This document shows positions 24,345 through 34,769 of a stretch of DNA of 64,000 bases, piece by piece. The stretch's first letter is position 1; every line of letters starts with the position of its first letter. The notes beneath the pieces were generated by a model. The model searched no databases and was not told the DNA's origin. It was given only the letters and a program-made list of their open reading frames with translations. Where the stretch lies: the NCBI GenBank assembly GCA_002914805.1, contig JXTB01000294.1, positions 1 to 64,000 of the forward strand, read 5' to 3'. This DNA comes from Parasponia andersonii (taxonomy: Eukaryota > Streptophyta > Magnoliopsida > Rosales > Cannabaceae). The position numbers and the translations under genes are program-made.

Positions 24345-24374
24345 ATGATAATAATAATAATAATAATAATAATG

Positions 24375-24408
<34 letters not shown>

Positions 24409-24426
24409 CGATAATAATAATAATAA
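24345..24426. repeat. AAT/ATA microsatellite
   Basis: Long run of AAT units interrupted by a few GAT and GACG units. Confidence 0.95.
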
Positions 24427-24454
24427 AAGCAACCAAAGAAGTTGTGCAATGAAT

Positions 24455-24486
<32 letters not shown>

Positions 24487-24487
24487 G

Positions 24488-24745
24488 GGCACCAACGTAG
24501 GTATTTTTTTTTTTACCTATATATAGGTATCAATTTGTCTAATGAAAATTTAGTATATATAATTTTTTAGTATAAAAAATAAGAGAGAAAAAAAATATTA
24601 ATAATGCACGTCTTTTTATACACTTCATTATAGCCATTGGATCACCATTAGATGGTAATCCAACGGCTAAAGAAAAAATACCTATTCATAGGTAAAGAAA
24701 AAAAATAACTATTGGATTAGCAACCTATATATATATATATATATT
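24488..24745 (+). mobile_element. MITE M1 (AT-microsatellite-flanked)
   Basis: Imperfect terminal inverted repeats: TTTACCTATATATAGGTA near 24512-24530 against CCTATTCATAGGTAAAG near 24680-24697. The inner part includes AATAATGCACGTCTTTTTAT and ATAGCCATTGGATCACCATT, shared with M2 and M3. It is flanked on both sides by (AT)n. No coding capacity. Confidence 0.8.
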
Positions 24746-25489
24746 AAGCTCACAAGTTTGACTAGGGAATGAATGTATGTCATACCGTAGTTAAAACCAT
24801 TAAGTTGGCTGATTTAGCCTCTACTCTGGCCTTGAAGGGCATAATACTTTTTCAAGTGGCTTGGTTTGAAAAGCCAATTTCAACCAAGGAAATTCAACTC
24901 GGATAGGTAAAAGTGTCCCGGGTTGCCATCTCCTTTGATCTGCACTGTGCCAGCTCTGGCTTGGGTAAAAATGAGAAAATAAAGAGGATGGAGGGAAAGA
25001 TGACCGGTTAGGACGGTAGAAAGAAGTTAGTTATATAATTCATAGCTATCACAGCATTAAAGTGCATAACCTGTACCTATACTTGGGCGCCATGTACTGT
25101 TTCATCATAATTATCTAGGTCACAGTAAAACCCACGTGAAGTACTAGAAGAATGGATGCATCTGATCAAAGAATAATTCTAATATACCTTGCAAAAAGCA
25201 GCAGCGCTGTAGATTTTCTGCATGTTATACGGACATATACTTTAATTAGGGATAGGGTGCACGGAAAATACTGAGTCTGGTTATTATTATTATTTTTATT
25301 ATTCTTTGTCTTCGTCGTTAAAGTTAAGACTATGTTCAAATATTACTCCAGTATTTAAAGTGGTGCCTTACCATCACTCAGGTAGTCATTAAATAATCCC
25401 TGCTACGCATATGTGGCTTTTGGGCTTTTCTAACTGTAGCCAGCCATTAACAAAACCATGCGACTTACCTATGTTATTACCTATATCAG
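24746..25489. other. Non-coding stretch, nothing recognised
   Basis: Unique-looking intergenic sequence with moderate GC in its first half (24800-25000) and AT-rich after. No exon of the transporter family, RNA gene or coding sequence was recognised in either strand. Confidence 0.5.
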
Positions 25490-25930
25490 TTGTGCTAATT
25501 TGTTCTTGGAAGTTTTAAAATGGTTCTTGAATTTTTTGATTTATAGTAATTTAGTTTATAAATTGTCTAAATTGCAATATGTTATTAAATTTTTGACCAA
25601 AATACAGATAAGAAGTACATTATAATATCTGAAAATTTATTTTAAAAAAAATAAATTAAATAAAAAGATTTAGAGAGAATAAATAAATGTAATTTTTGTA
25701 CTTTTAAGGTTTTTAGAATTACAATTTTATAGAATATGTTTTAGTGATTGTGTATTTTTATTCTTGAAATTCCTAAATTATCTTTCAAATACATTTTTAG
25801 ATGCCACTATGTACTTCTCACGTGTATTTTTGGTCAAAAATTTAATAGTATATTAGAATTTAAATAGTCTAGATACCAAATTGCTACAAATTAGAAAGTT
25901 CAGAGACCTTTTGTGTCATTAACCCTAAAA
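25490..25930. mobile_element. Inverted-repeat (MITE-like) element
   Basis: The two halves are diverged reverse complements. The left arm TATGTTATTAAATTTTTGACC (cited in part) at about 25579 pairs with GGTCAAAAATTTAATAGTAT at about 25831. AGAAGTACATTATA pairs with CTATGTACTTCT. The right terminus, read inward, starts GGGTTAATGACACAAAAGG. Arms of about 180-200 bases and no coding sequence. Confidence 0.7.
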
Positions 25931-25964
25931 TTTTTTATTAAATTTCACATGTTTAAGTAAAAGA

Positions 25965-26140
25965 AATTGATATTTTACTAATAGTAATTGGTTTGGAAGG
26001 AAATTATAGAAAGAAACTTTAAGAGAAATTTTGAAATTTTTTAAACAAAAATTTTTTGATTATTTTGTTCATTGTAATTAATTTTTACTTATTTTCCTTC
26101 CAATTTCAACTAATACTAGTAAAATATTAATTTTGACTTT
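25965..26140. mobile_element. Small palindromic MITE-like element
   Basis: TTGATATTTTACTAATAGTA near 25969 and GGAAGGAAAT near 25996 pair with ACTAGTAAAATATTAATTTT near 26115 and ATTTTCCTTCC near 26092. Terminal inverted repeats of about 40 bases surround an AT-rich middle. Confidence 0.6.
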
Positions 26141-27137
26141 CAACAACCATGTATTCGACTTGGAAATGGTCAATTCTGTCCAATTATTTAATAATCACTA
26201 ATGAAGAGGATTAATTACCAAAATTTTTAAAAGTTTAGGACTTAATTGTAAAAGTAATAAACTCTATCACTTTGCACATCACGAATAATATAAGGGCCAA
26301 ATATTGCCAAAAGCTCTTTTTTAAAACAAAAAAAATCAGGTGAACACAAAAATTAACCAACAAAGACCGAACAAAAAATAAATATGTATTTTTAATTTGT
26401 TATATATGAGGGAGTATACTCCCTTAATGTGTATCTCTTGACCAAATTTTTTTTTTTTTTTGAAATATGAAATAATTAGGTTATTATTATAGTTCTTATT
26501 CATTTATTTAGAATTTATTCATGGTTATTTGTACGTCTAAATAATTATTATTTAGTTATTTTGTTTAAACTTGAGATGATCATATTGCAATTTTACTGTT
26601 ATGCAACTTAGGAGATCGTTCAAAGTAGGTTAGAAAAAGGGACACTATCAATTCTCACTCTCTTTTAATATATATAGGAAAAAAAATGACACCTATAAAT
26701 CATTTATAAAATTAGAACTTTTATTGTCGTGTCATTTAATGAAAATTTTAGAGTTTTAGAACTATCCTTGACTCATTTCTAGTTGAAAAAATCAAAAGTG
26801 AAACAGGTGGCCAATCATATTCGACTAGAGTTGGACAAATGGTTGTTCGACTTAGTTGAACACCGATCAAAAATTTTTAACCAGCGATTTCGACCCTAGT
26901 TGAATTTTCTACTTTAGTCAAATAGTGGTTTGACTTTCATCAAAAATCGATCGAAACAACTAGAAGAGTCGACAGAATAAATTTGATTGCGGATGAAATT
27001 TTTTGACCCTAGTCGAGCAGAGGCGCTGCCGGGGTTGGGATCAAGATTGATAGTAGTAGCAGAAGTGGTTTGGAGCTTATCGAAGTAGATGGTATTTTAA
27101 GGCTTATTAGGGAATAGAGTATTGTTAAATAGGGTTT
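26141..27137. other. AT-rich intergenic stretch
   Basis: No coding sequence or RNA gene recognised. Around 26820-27010 are several dispersed copies of a CGACTAGAGTTGGAC / CGACCCTAGTTGAA motif. The significance is unclear. Confidence 0.4.
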
Positions 27138-28356
27138 AATTTTCAGGTTTTCTTCTCAATCTACCAATCATGTGTTTTGGAAAGATGAGGCTGTGTTATA
27201 TAGCTTTGTTGATAGGGTTTTCAGTAGATCACTATGTTTTCTTCACTCTATTCTATTAGTAGTAGTAATATGTTCTGTTTTATATATCCATAAAGGCGGA
27301 AAATCTGGACCTTAGGAGCTCTATTACTCAAATTAAAATCATGGGCACCCTGCTTTCAGTTTCGAGTGCACTGGTAGCGGTTCTCTACAAGAGCCCTATA
27401 ATTCTATCCTCTGCATCTTCATCTTCATCTCCTCCAACACTGTACCTTTCACTTGAGTATCCTCTGTCTCTTGGAACATCTCAAACAAATTGGGTCATGG
27501 GGGGCCTTTCTAGTTTCCTATAGTCTTCTGTTCTCAATCTGATATATTCTTCAGGTAACTTGCAAAGGGTTGAAAGGTAAGGTTCAAGGTTTTCATGAGA
27601 AAAAAATAATGAAAAATGCTACTGTGTCCATATGGCAGTTCATACAATTGGTATCACATTTTGCCACGTGGGAATTTCATTCGATCTGTTCTAGTGCCAC
27701 ACATGTGATGATAAGTAGTGATAGAAATGTATAGGCTCTAGCTAGCAATGACCTTTCAGGAAAGCTATTCCATTTACAGTTCAATTCTCTCTGGCACTTG
27801 ACAGACCCAGGTGATGAAGATACACCCGGATGAGAAAATTGTGGTACCCGTATACTTTCTGTGCATCACAACTATGGCAGTACCAACATGAATTATTGCA
27901 GAATCAAAATTGAGCTCTTGGAAACCGAGGCCTGATATAACGTTGGCAGCTGTTGTATTATATGTCTAACACAGCAGGCTACTGGATAAAGGATTTGTTC
28001 TTTGTATTTTCAAGGATTCTTTGGTATATCCTTCAGCTCGTTCGTCCACACATGGGGACCGCATCCGAGAGGGCCCCTCTACATCTCAATCTTCAGGCCA
28101 TTGTCCATAGCCATTGCAGCTGCTTTAGTGTCATATTCCTTGGTGATGCTCTCTCTCTTGGGAGGTATATAATTGTACACTGTCGTATTATCCAAGTTAA
28201 TTCAGATTATCCAAGTTAATTCAGATTAGTTCCGAGGTCATCGAGAAGAACTACTGTCAATTTTTGCTAGTTTAGTTTAGACAACTCAACTTACTTTTTT
28301 TTTTCCCATTACTAGTGTCCTTGGAGCAACTATATTACTACTTGGGTTTTATGCAG

Positions 28357-29192
28357 TGTTGGAGCAGTTTCTCACCAGCCGTCCACATGTCTCTGAACCT
28401 GCTGATGCTGTACTCTCCAATTGTCCACGTGTCCTCGCTATCCTAAAAGTGCCCTGAACTCCAGACAGGGTCGGAGAGGCGGGGGTGGCCACCTGCAAAA
28501 GACTCTCCGATGCTTAAGTCAGTAGCATATCTTTGATTCAGGGTAGCAAGGAATTAGTTTTATATGAGTATATATTTGTTTCTTGCTCATAAGCTTTTTT
28601 CATACACTTCTTTCTTATAAGCATACATGCCCCTCTCGGGAATGCATGGCTCATATATATGTAGTCCTGAGATTGTGAACCACTCGGGTCTCAATCTCAG
28701 GACTGAGTACCTTTTTCCTCAGAATGTTTCCTAGAGGTCACGGGCTGAAATTACCGTGATCACCTCTGTATCGCTGTAGCCTGGTTTCCGCCGCCTCCTG
28801 TGGCTTGAATCTGTCAGGGGTGAGATTTGATCAAATCGCCGCTCTGTCAGGACGGCTTGCCTCCCTGCGCACGTCTACCCAAGATCGCATTAAATACTCT
28901 GTCTAGGTCTGGAGTTGTGAGTTGCTTTCCATCGTATTTTGGTAGAAGACCCTTGGGATTTCTGACTCCCCCAACTGTAGAGGTAAGGGTCAGACTGGGC
29001 CGAGTCTGTTCAGAGTTTGTGATGGGCCCGGCCACAATCTCAGATGGCCCAACAGAAGATTGTGAAATCACGTGTGACCCGCGTAGCCTTTAGCTAATCA
29101 TTCTCGACACCTATCAGACGGTGGGCCCCGTTTATGACCTGTTCTGCTACTTAATCGTCCACATGGTGCATGATTTGGGAACGGGTCCCACA
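28357..29192 (-). repeat. 3' LTR of B1
   Basis: Collinear with 40097-40931, sharing for example GATTCAGGGTAGCAAGGAAT and CTCAATCTCAGGACTGAGTA. Confidence 0.95.
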
Positions 29193-29400
29193 ACTGCCTC
29201 CATTTCCCTACTTGATGGATTCGTACCCATCAAGTGGGGAAATTGTTTATCCGTTCCTCCAATCTAGGGGGTGCACGTAGCTCCTTCCCGACGTGGAGGC
29301 ACGCCATCTCATGTCACGAAATCTGTTTGAATTTTGACGTTGCGACTGTTCGGTCTCCTTTGCTCTTCCTTTTTCCAGAAAAACTCTTCGGCTCTCCCTC

Positions 29401-29408
29401 TATAAAAG
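29401..29408 (+). promoter_or_regulatory. TATA box candidate for the B1 opposite-strand ORF
   Basis: TATAAAAG preceded by CTCCCTC, 129 bases upstream of the ORF start at 29530. The equivalent position in B2 has TATAAAAA at 49164-49171. Confidence 0.55.
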
Positions 29409-29529
29409 CCGCAATTATGTTCAATTGCCACTTTACTAAAATCTTCAATCATTCTAGCCTTATAAAATCCTAGGGTTTCCGATTTCCTATCTTCTAGAGA
29501 CTTTTACTCTTTCACTCGTATTTAGAACA

Positions 29530-32500
29530 ATGGCTTCAAGTTAAAACCAGGAATTGTATCCCGTCGTGGAATCAGAGCTGGATTCACTAAGGAGACAACT
29601 CTGTCTCCCTGGTGGAGTGACACTGCAAAGGGTCGAGGGCCCTGTGGATTGGTATCTTTGTCCTTGTGCCCCCGAAGGCTCTATCATCTTGGGCAGAAAA
29701 CATCTGGACTGGCTGCGATTTCCCCTTCCTCCTTCGGTCCACCAATTTTTCGCTTTGACGGGGATCCACCCGATGCAATTAAATGCGAATGGGGTCATGA
29801 TCCTGATAGGACTTTCCACCCTGTCAGTACTTTATAATTTGCATATTGACCTGGAGGTGGTTTTTTATACTTACAAGCTCACCCTCATCCCCAAGAAGAG
29901 TTCCTACCCCACCTTTTATCTCCAACCACTGCCGGGACGTCATATCTTCTGGGGCTTGCTGAGGTCAGATAAACAATGGGACTCCTATACCAAGTTATAC
30001 GCTGTTGGAGGGGCGTGGTGCTCCCCTTGAGTGAATGGCGAGCACTTTCAAGTTCCCTTAGCTTTCCTGTAGAGTAAGTGCGAGGTCGTGATTTTTGGGT
30101 CTGTGCCCTCCCTGTATGTTATTGCTCATGTTATTTTATCTTGTGCAGCCTCGGCAGAAGAGAATAGGTTCAAGCCGTATTTGCCAGCAGGGCGGCTCAA
30201 AGGCCTGGAGTGGATCATCATCTTCAGATCTCCCGGGGACTGCAGGCACATCCAGGCCATCCTCAATCCCCTGACGATGAACATGATGCCCAGGATGGTT
30301 TCATACCTTCCATTTCTTCTGGATACCTAGGTCATCATAAAGCACATGCAGAGACCTTCCATTTCTTCTGGATACCTGGGTCATCACAAAGCATATGCAG
30401 AGCCGACTTGACGCCTCTGCCCTGAACCGATTCCGCCGGGACGAACATGACCGAATCGCCATGGTAGGTCGGTAGGTTACGGCTTCAAGCCAATTGGTGG
30501 GCACCAATGACCTGGTGGCGCCGTCTAGCCATGAGCTCGAGAAGGCCGTGAGGCTTGTGGCCGAGGAGTGTGTCAGGCTCCATAGGGAGGAAGTCGTAGC
30601 CCCCAAGAGGGCTAGGGGTGAGTTCATTTTCGCATCCTTGAGCTTCGTGGGTCAGATTGTGGCCGTGACCTAAATATGTTACTTGTTCTTTGCAGGTTCT
30701 GAGATAGGCCCATCGGCTAACCCCTCACCCGTCAAGGGCGGAGCCACGGGGCATAAGGCTCGCTCCAAGGCACCCGCTGGCTGGCATCTCATGGTACTCT
30801 CAGGAGATGAAGTGCCTGCAGTCCCCCACTCTGATGCAGGAGAACCTCTATCTGGGGGAACGTCTGCCACACGGACCGTAGATGGGGAGGAGACACCACT
30901 GAGTCTGGCTGGGGGGTCTGCTGCAGCAGTCTCGTCCACCCCTGACTCCAGTTCGAAGTCGAGTGCTATTTGCCTCGGCAGGGAGATCACCGAGCTCAGT
31001 GGGGGGGCTCCGAGATTGAAGTCTCGACTATCTTCCCCTCCCCCGGTCCCAATAAAGCGGCGACATGAGGTTGGCTCATCTAACAAAGAAGAGGGGCAGG
31101 GTTGCCCCCTTGTCTGACAGTGACGACGACAGGGCCACGCTGACCCTTCTAAGGAGAAGAAGGTCGGCGCACAGTGGCCCGCCCAGAGGAGATGCACCAC
31201 CGCCCTCCGTGGCCGACGGCGCTCCTAGTGGTGCCGGTCTTCCCTCCGTCACTGCCACCACTGCCTCGGGGGCATGCCCGGCTGGCAGAGAGGGTGCCCT
31301 CACGACTAGCGGGGCGGGGCCTTATTCCCCAGGCGTAAGCAACGCCCAAAAAGAGGGCCCAGCCGCAGAGCCGGAGCTGGAGGCCCTCTCTTCAGAGAAC
31401 GTCGAACTGGTTACCAAACGTACCTTCGCACAGGTTTGGTCTATTCGGTTGCTTCTATATTTTTCAGCATCCTTGCTAAACGCTAACCCCCCCTCCCCCT
31501 TTTTTTTTGTTTAACTTGCAGCTGGCTGCCATCCAGTCTTTCTACTCCTCTCGCGTTAGGGATATGACCGAGGAGCTGAGTTCTCGCTCTGCACTGGCCG
31601 AGCGCAGTGAGGCTGCCCTCGTCGAATTGAGGTCTGACTTTGATTTATATCAGAGCCTCGAGGAGGCGAGGGTCAATAGCGCGGTGGCTCACACTTTGAG
31701 TGTCGAGAAGACCAGGCACGAGGAGATGGCTGTGAGACTGGCTGAGGCGGAGGCTGACAAGCTTGCCCATTCTGAGGCCGCCAGACTGGCTCAGAACAAG
31801 CTAAAGGTCAAGGAGCAAGAATTGTAGAGCGCGGAGGCGGAGATGGGGCTGGCTTTTGTCGCCCGTGACAGGGCTGTTGACGATGAAAAGAAGCAAGAAA
31901 AGCCGAGACGAAAGCCATGCTTGAGGCCCATTCTCTGTAACGCAGACTTGACTGGTCCAACGAGGTAAATCGATCTTTCTTCTTGGATCACAAAAATCTG
32001 ATGGGTGCTCATGTGGAGATGTCTCACAAACACAGCAAGGATCTTGCCGGCATTAACACTTTTTTAGTCGACTTATCGTAGCGGCAAGCGGAGCTGAGGC
32101 TGGCGGCGCTGAAGGATAGGTTGGCGGACGTGGAGAAATTGAAAACGAGGCACCAGAGGCAGGTGGACGTCCTTTCTATGGAAAGTTACAAGTCTGGCTG
32201 GGAGAATTGAGAGTTCGAAAGTCACGCTGAGGTGGTAACGCCAGACCAATTTGACGATCAGAAAAGCGTTGAGAGAGATCACTATTCCATCAAGCACTAC
32301 ATGCAGCAGCTCAGGGATGAGATCAGCATCACGTATCCGGCTGACATGCTGAAGAAGCTTGCCGCGGAAAAGGAAGAGCCCTCTACATCTGCTTCTGGTG
32401 CCAAAGAGCTTATCCCCATTTCCGGTCTGCCAGATCGAACTTCAGAAGCCCCAGGTGCTCAGCCTACTCTCGGGGTCTCAACCGGTGAGGGGTCTAGTGC

Positions 32501-32603
32501 GGTCATTGTATCTATTGACAAATCCGACCCTGGTACACCACCCCCCACCGGGGTTGGTCCAAGCGCTGGGAATGGCCACGCTCCCATGGACAGAGGTAAC
32601 TAG
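29530..32603 (+). pseudogene. Opposite-strand ORF of B1 (PF04195-like plus coiled coil)
   Basis: Codes against gag-pol. The N-terminal part (29554-30030) contains SLRRQLCLPGGVTLQRV, SIILGRKHLDWLRFPLPPSV, HQFFALTGIHPMQLNANGV and YKLTLIPKKSSYPTFYL, which resembles Pfam PF04195. A proline/serine-rich, low-complexity middle follows (30683-31400). Then comes an alanine/glutamate/leucine-rich coiled-coil-like part (31507-31827 and on, e.g. LAEAEADKLAHSEAARLAQ), and a terminal TAG at 32601-32603. Intron-like breaks lie at about 30074-30148 (GTAAGT...GTGCAG), 30613-30694 and 31434-31521. It contains some interruptions. Function is unknown. Confidence 0.7.
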
Positions 32604-33269
32604 GGTCTCTAACTTTGTATATTTGTAAAGTTGACCTTCGTTGTAACCCTTCGAATAAATAATTAGAACAGTGTAATTCTCCTTAGTCTGTTTTCTTTTT
32701 CTTTGTTGACCGCGTCCGGGGCAAAGTCAAACCTTGTTGTAGCCGTCTGTATAAATAATTGTGGACGACTCATATAGACACGATTTCGGACTATTAGTGA
32801 GTCCTCCTTGGGCCATGACTGCCAAGATTAGTTCCGGAGATAGGGGTGCAAGCTTTGAATCATCCGGTTTCATAAAGGCATAACTCTTGTTATAACTTGT
32901 TTTGGCAGAGTTCGATCCACGCGTGTGGATTGACTTTTCTGACCCCAAATAGGACCGTGCTCGGAACCAACTCTAGGGATTGGTCGATCATTGTTTGGAC
33001 CTATCGTTGCAAAGGAGAAGGCCTGGGCTCAGCTCTTACCGGGAACAAACAGGGCACTACCACTCCAACGTTTCCTTACGAGTCCGTTCGTGACCTACCT
33101 CCCGTAAGTAAGGCTTATGAGTGTGCACCACTATTAACCATACGCTTTGTATTTTTAGGACATAATAAACAGATTTTAATCTTAATTTCTGTCTTCACAT
33201 TTGGTTTGGACTACTTCCAACGGATAGACTCCAAATCCGCTCACATCCTGCCTATGCGCAAATAAATCA

Positions 33270-33480
33270 TCCCCCGGGTAGAGCCTGCTTTCCTTTATCT
33301 CTTCATGTAGCTAAAATGTCCCTTAGGAAGGGTCCACTTCCAATGGGTGGATCTCGACTCTGCTTTCCTTTAGCTTTTCGTGTAACTAAAATGTTCATTA
33401 GGGAGGGTCCACTTCCAACGGGTGGGTCCTGACCCTGCTTTCCTTTAGCTCTTCGTGTAGCAAAACTTGTTTCTTAGGGG
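33270..33480. repeat. ~80 bp tandem repeats in B1
   Basis: Three diverged units built on CTGCTTTCCTTTAGCTCTTC and GGGTCCACTTCCAATGGGTG. They correspond to the 74 bp array of B2 at 52842-53065. Confidence 0.85.
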
Positions 33481-34285
33481 GTCTGCTGGCAAGCTTTCGG
33501 GCTGCGCACCCCTTTCTTCCTCCTACGTTTTCCCAGGTCATCGGCAAGCGTTTTATTGCACGATGTGATTCCCATAGTATGATCGTTTTTGAGGTCTGCC
33601 AGCGAGTTTTTAGTTGCGCAGCTGTTTCCTCTTCCTACATTTTCTCAGGTCGTCGATGAGCGACGTGACTCCCATAGTACGAGTGTTTTTGAGGTCTGCT
33701 GGCAAGATTGAGTTGCACAGCTATTTCCTTTTCGTATGTTTTCTCGGGCCGTCGACGAGCGACGTGACTCCTATAGTACGAGCATTTTTTAGGTCCGCTG
33801 GCAAGATTTTGTTGCACAGCTATTTCCTCTTCGTAAGTTTTCTCGGGTCATCGATGAGCGACGTGACTCCCATAGTACGAGCATTTTTTAGGTCTGCTGC
33901 AAGATTTTATTGCACAGCTATTTCCTCTTCGTACATTTTCTCGGGTTGTCGACGAGTGACATAACTCCCATAGTACGAGCGTTTTTGAGGTCTGCTGGCA
34001 AGATTTTATTGCACAGCTATTTCCTTTTCATACGTTTTATCGGGTCATCGACGAGCGACGTGACTCCCATAGTAATAGCGTTTTTGAGGTCTGCTAGCAA
34101 GATTTTGTTGCACAACTATTTCCTCTTCATACATTTTCTCGGGTCGTCGACGAGTGATGTGACTCCCATAGTATGAGCATTTTTGTGGTCTGCTGGCAAG
34201 ATTTTGTTGCACAGCTATTTCCTTTTCGTACGTTTTCTCGGGTCGTCGACGAGCGATGTGACTCCCATAGTACGATCATTCGAGT
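33481..34285. repeat. ~99 bp tandem array in B1
   Basis: About eight units, with GTCTGCTGGCAAG-type starts at 33481, 33594, 33694, 33793, 33892, 33990, 34089 and 34188. Each contains TTTTCTCGGGTCGTCGACGA and CTCCCATAGTACGAG. The first unit is longer (about 113 bases) and resembles the 111 base units of B2. The later 99 base form is the one amplified. Confidence 0.92.
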
Positions 34286-34359
34286 TGTGCGTATGGTCCG
34301 CAAATGTGGAAGGCTCTTTTTGGTGGCAACTCGGCATGATTTTTTGCCTGTGCAACTGA

Positions 34360-34585
34360 GCGTGGGGTCTGTCACTGTGGGTGGACCCTTCTCCATAGCA
34401 GCCTAGTAGGATCTTTTGCCTGTGCAAATAAAACGTTGTGTCTGCCACTATGGGCAGACCCTCTTCTGTAACAGCCTGATGTGATCTTTTACCTGTGCAA
34501 ATAAAACGTTGGGTCTGCCACTGTGGGCAGACCCTTTTCCGTGTGGCAGTAGATCTGACCTGTTTTGGAATCAAGCTTTTTAATA
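34360..34585. repeat. ~73 bp tandem repeats in B1
   Basis: Three units of GTCTGCCACTGTGGGCAGAC followed by GATCTTTTGCCTGTGCAAAT. The third is partial. A fourth diverged copy may lie near 34628. Confidence 0.8.
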
Positions 34586-34769
34586 ATATAAGCGTTCACG
34601 TGGGTCTCACGCATGAATAGTATGTGGGGTCTACCACTGTGGGCGGACCATTTTTCTATAGCAAACCAAAAGATGAATCCATGCGGCAAAAAGGGAACTT
34701 GACCTGTCTTAGATTTAAACTTTTCAATAATATAAGCATTCACATGGTCTTACATCATATGCATGCGTC

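Noticed and set aside
24268-24495. 75-codon leucine-rich minus-strand frame
   Set aside because: It is produced by the AAT microsatellite read as repeated leucine codons; there is no biological support.
27341-27523. 60-codon open frame as a separate small gene
   Set aside because: It is exon 4 of the decayed transporter copy 3, not an independent gene.
29541-29819. Minus-strand open frame over the start of the B1 antisense ORF
   Set aside because: It is in element orientation but not conserved as a frame in B2, and no gag or pol motif is present. It is a shadow of the PF04195-like core.
30679-31303. Long GC-rich minus-strand frames (up to 173 codons) in B1
   Set aside because: They are opposite to the low-complexity, serine/proline-rich middle of the antisense ORF. 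GC-rich repeats keep both strands open by composition. No domain was recognised.
33481-34285. Regular ~99 bp repeats that look CRISPR-like at first glance
   Set aside because: The whole unit is repeated without unique spacers, the array lies inside a plant retrotransposon, and the units diverge by scattered substitutions. It is an ordinary tandem array.
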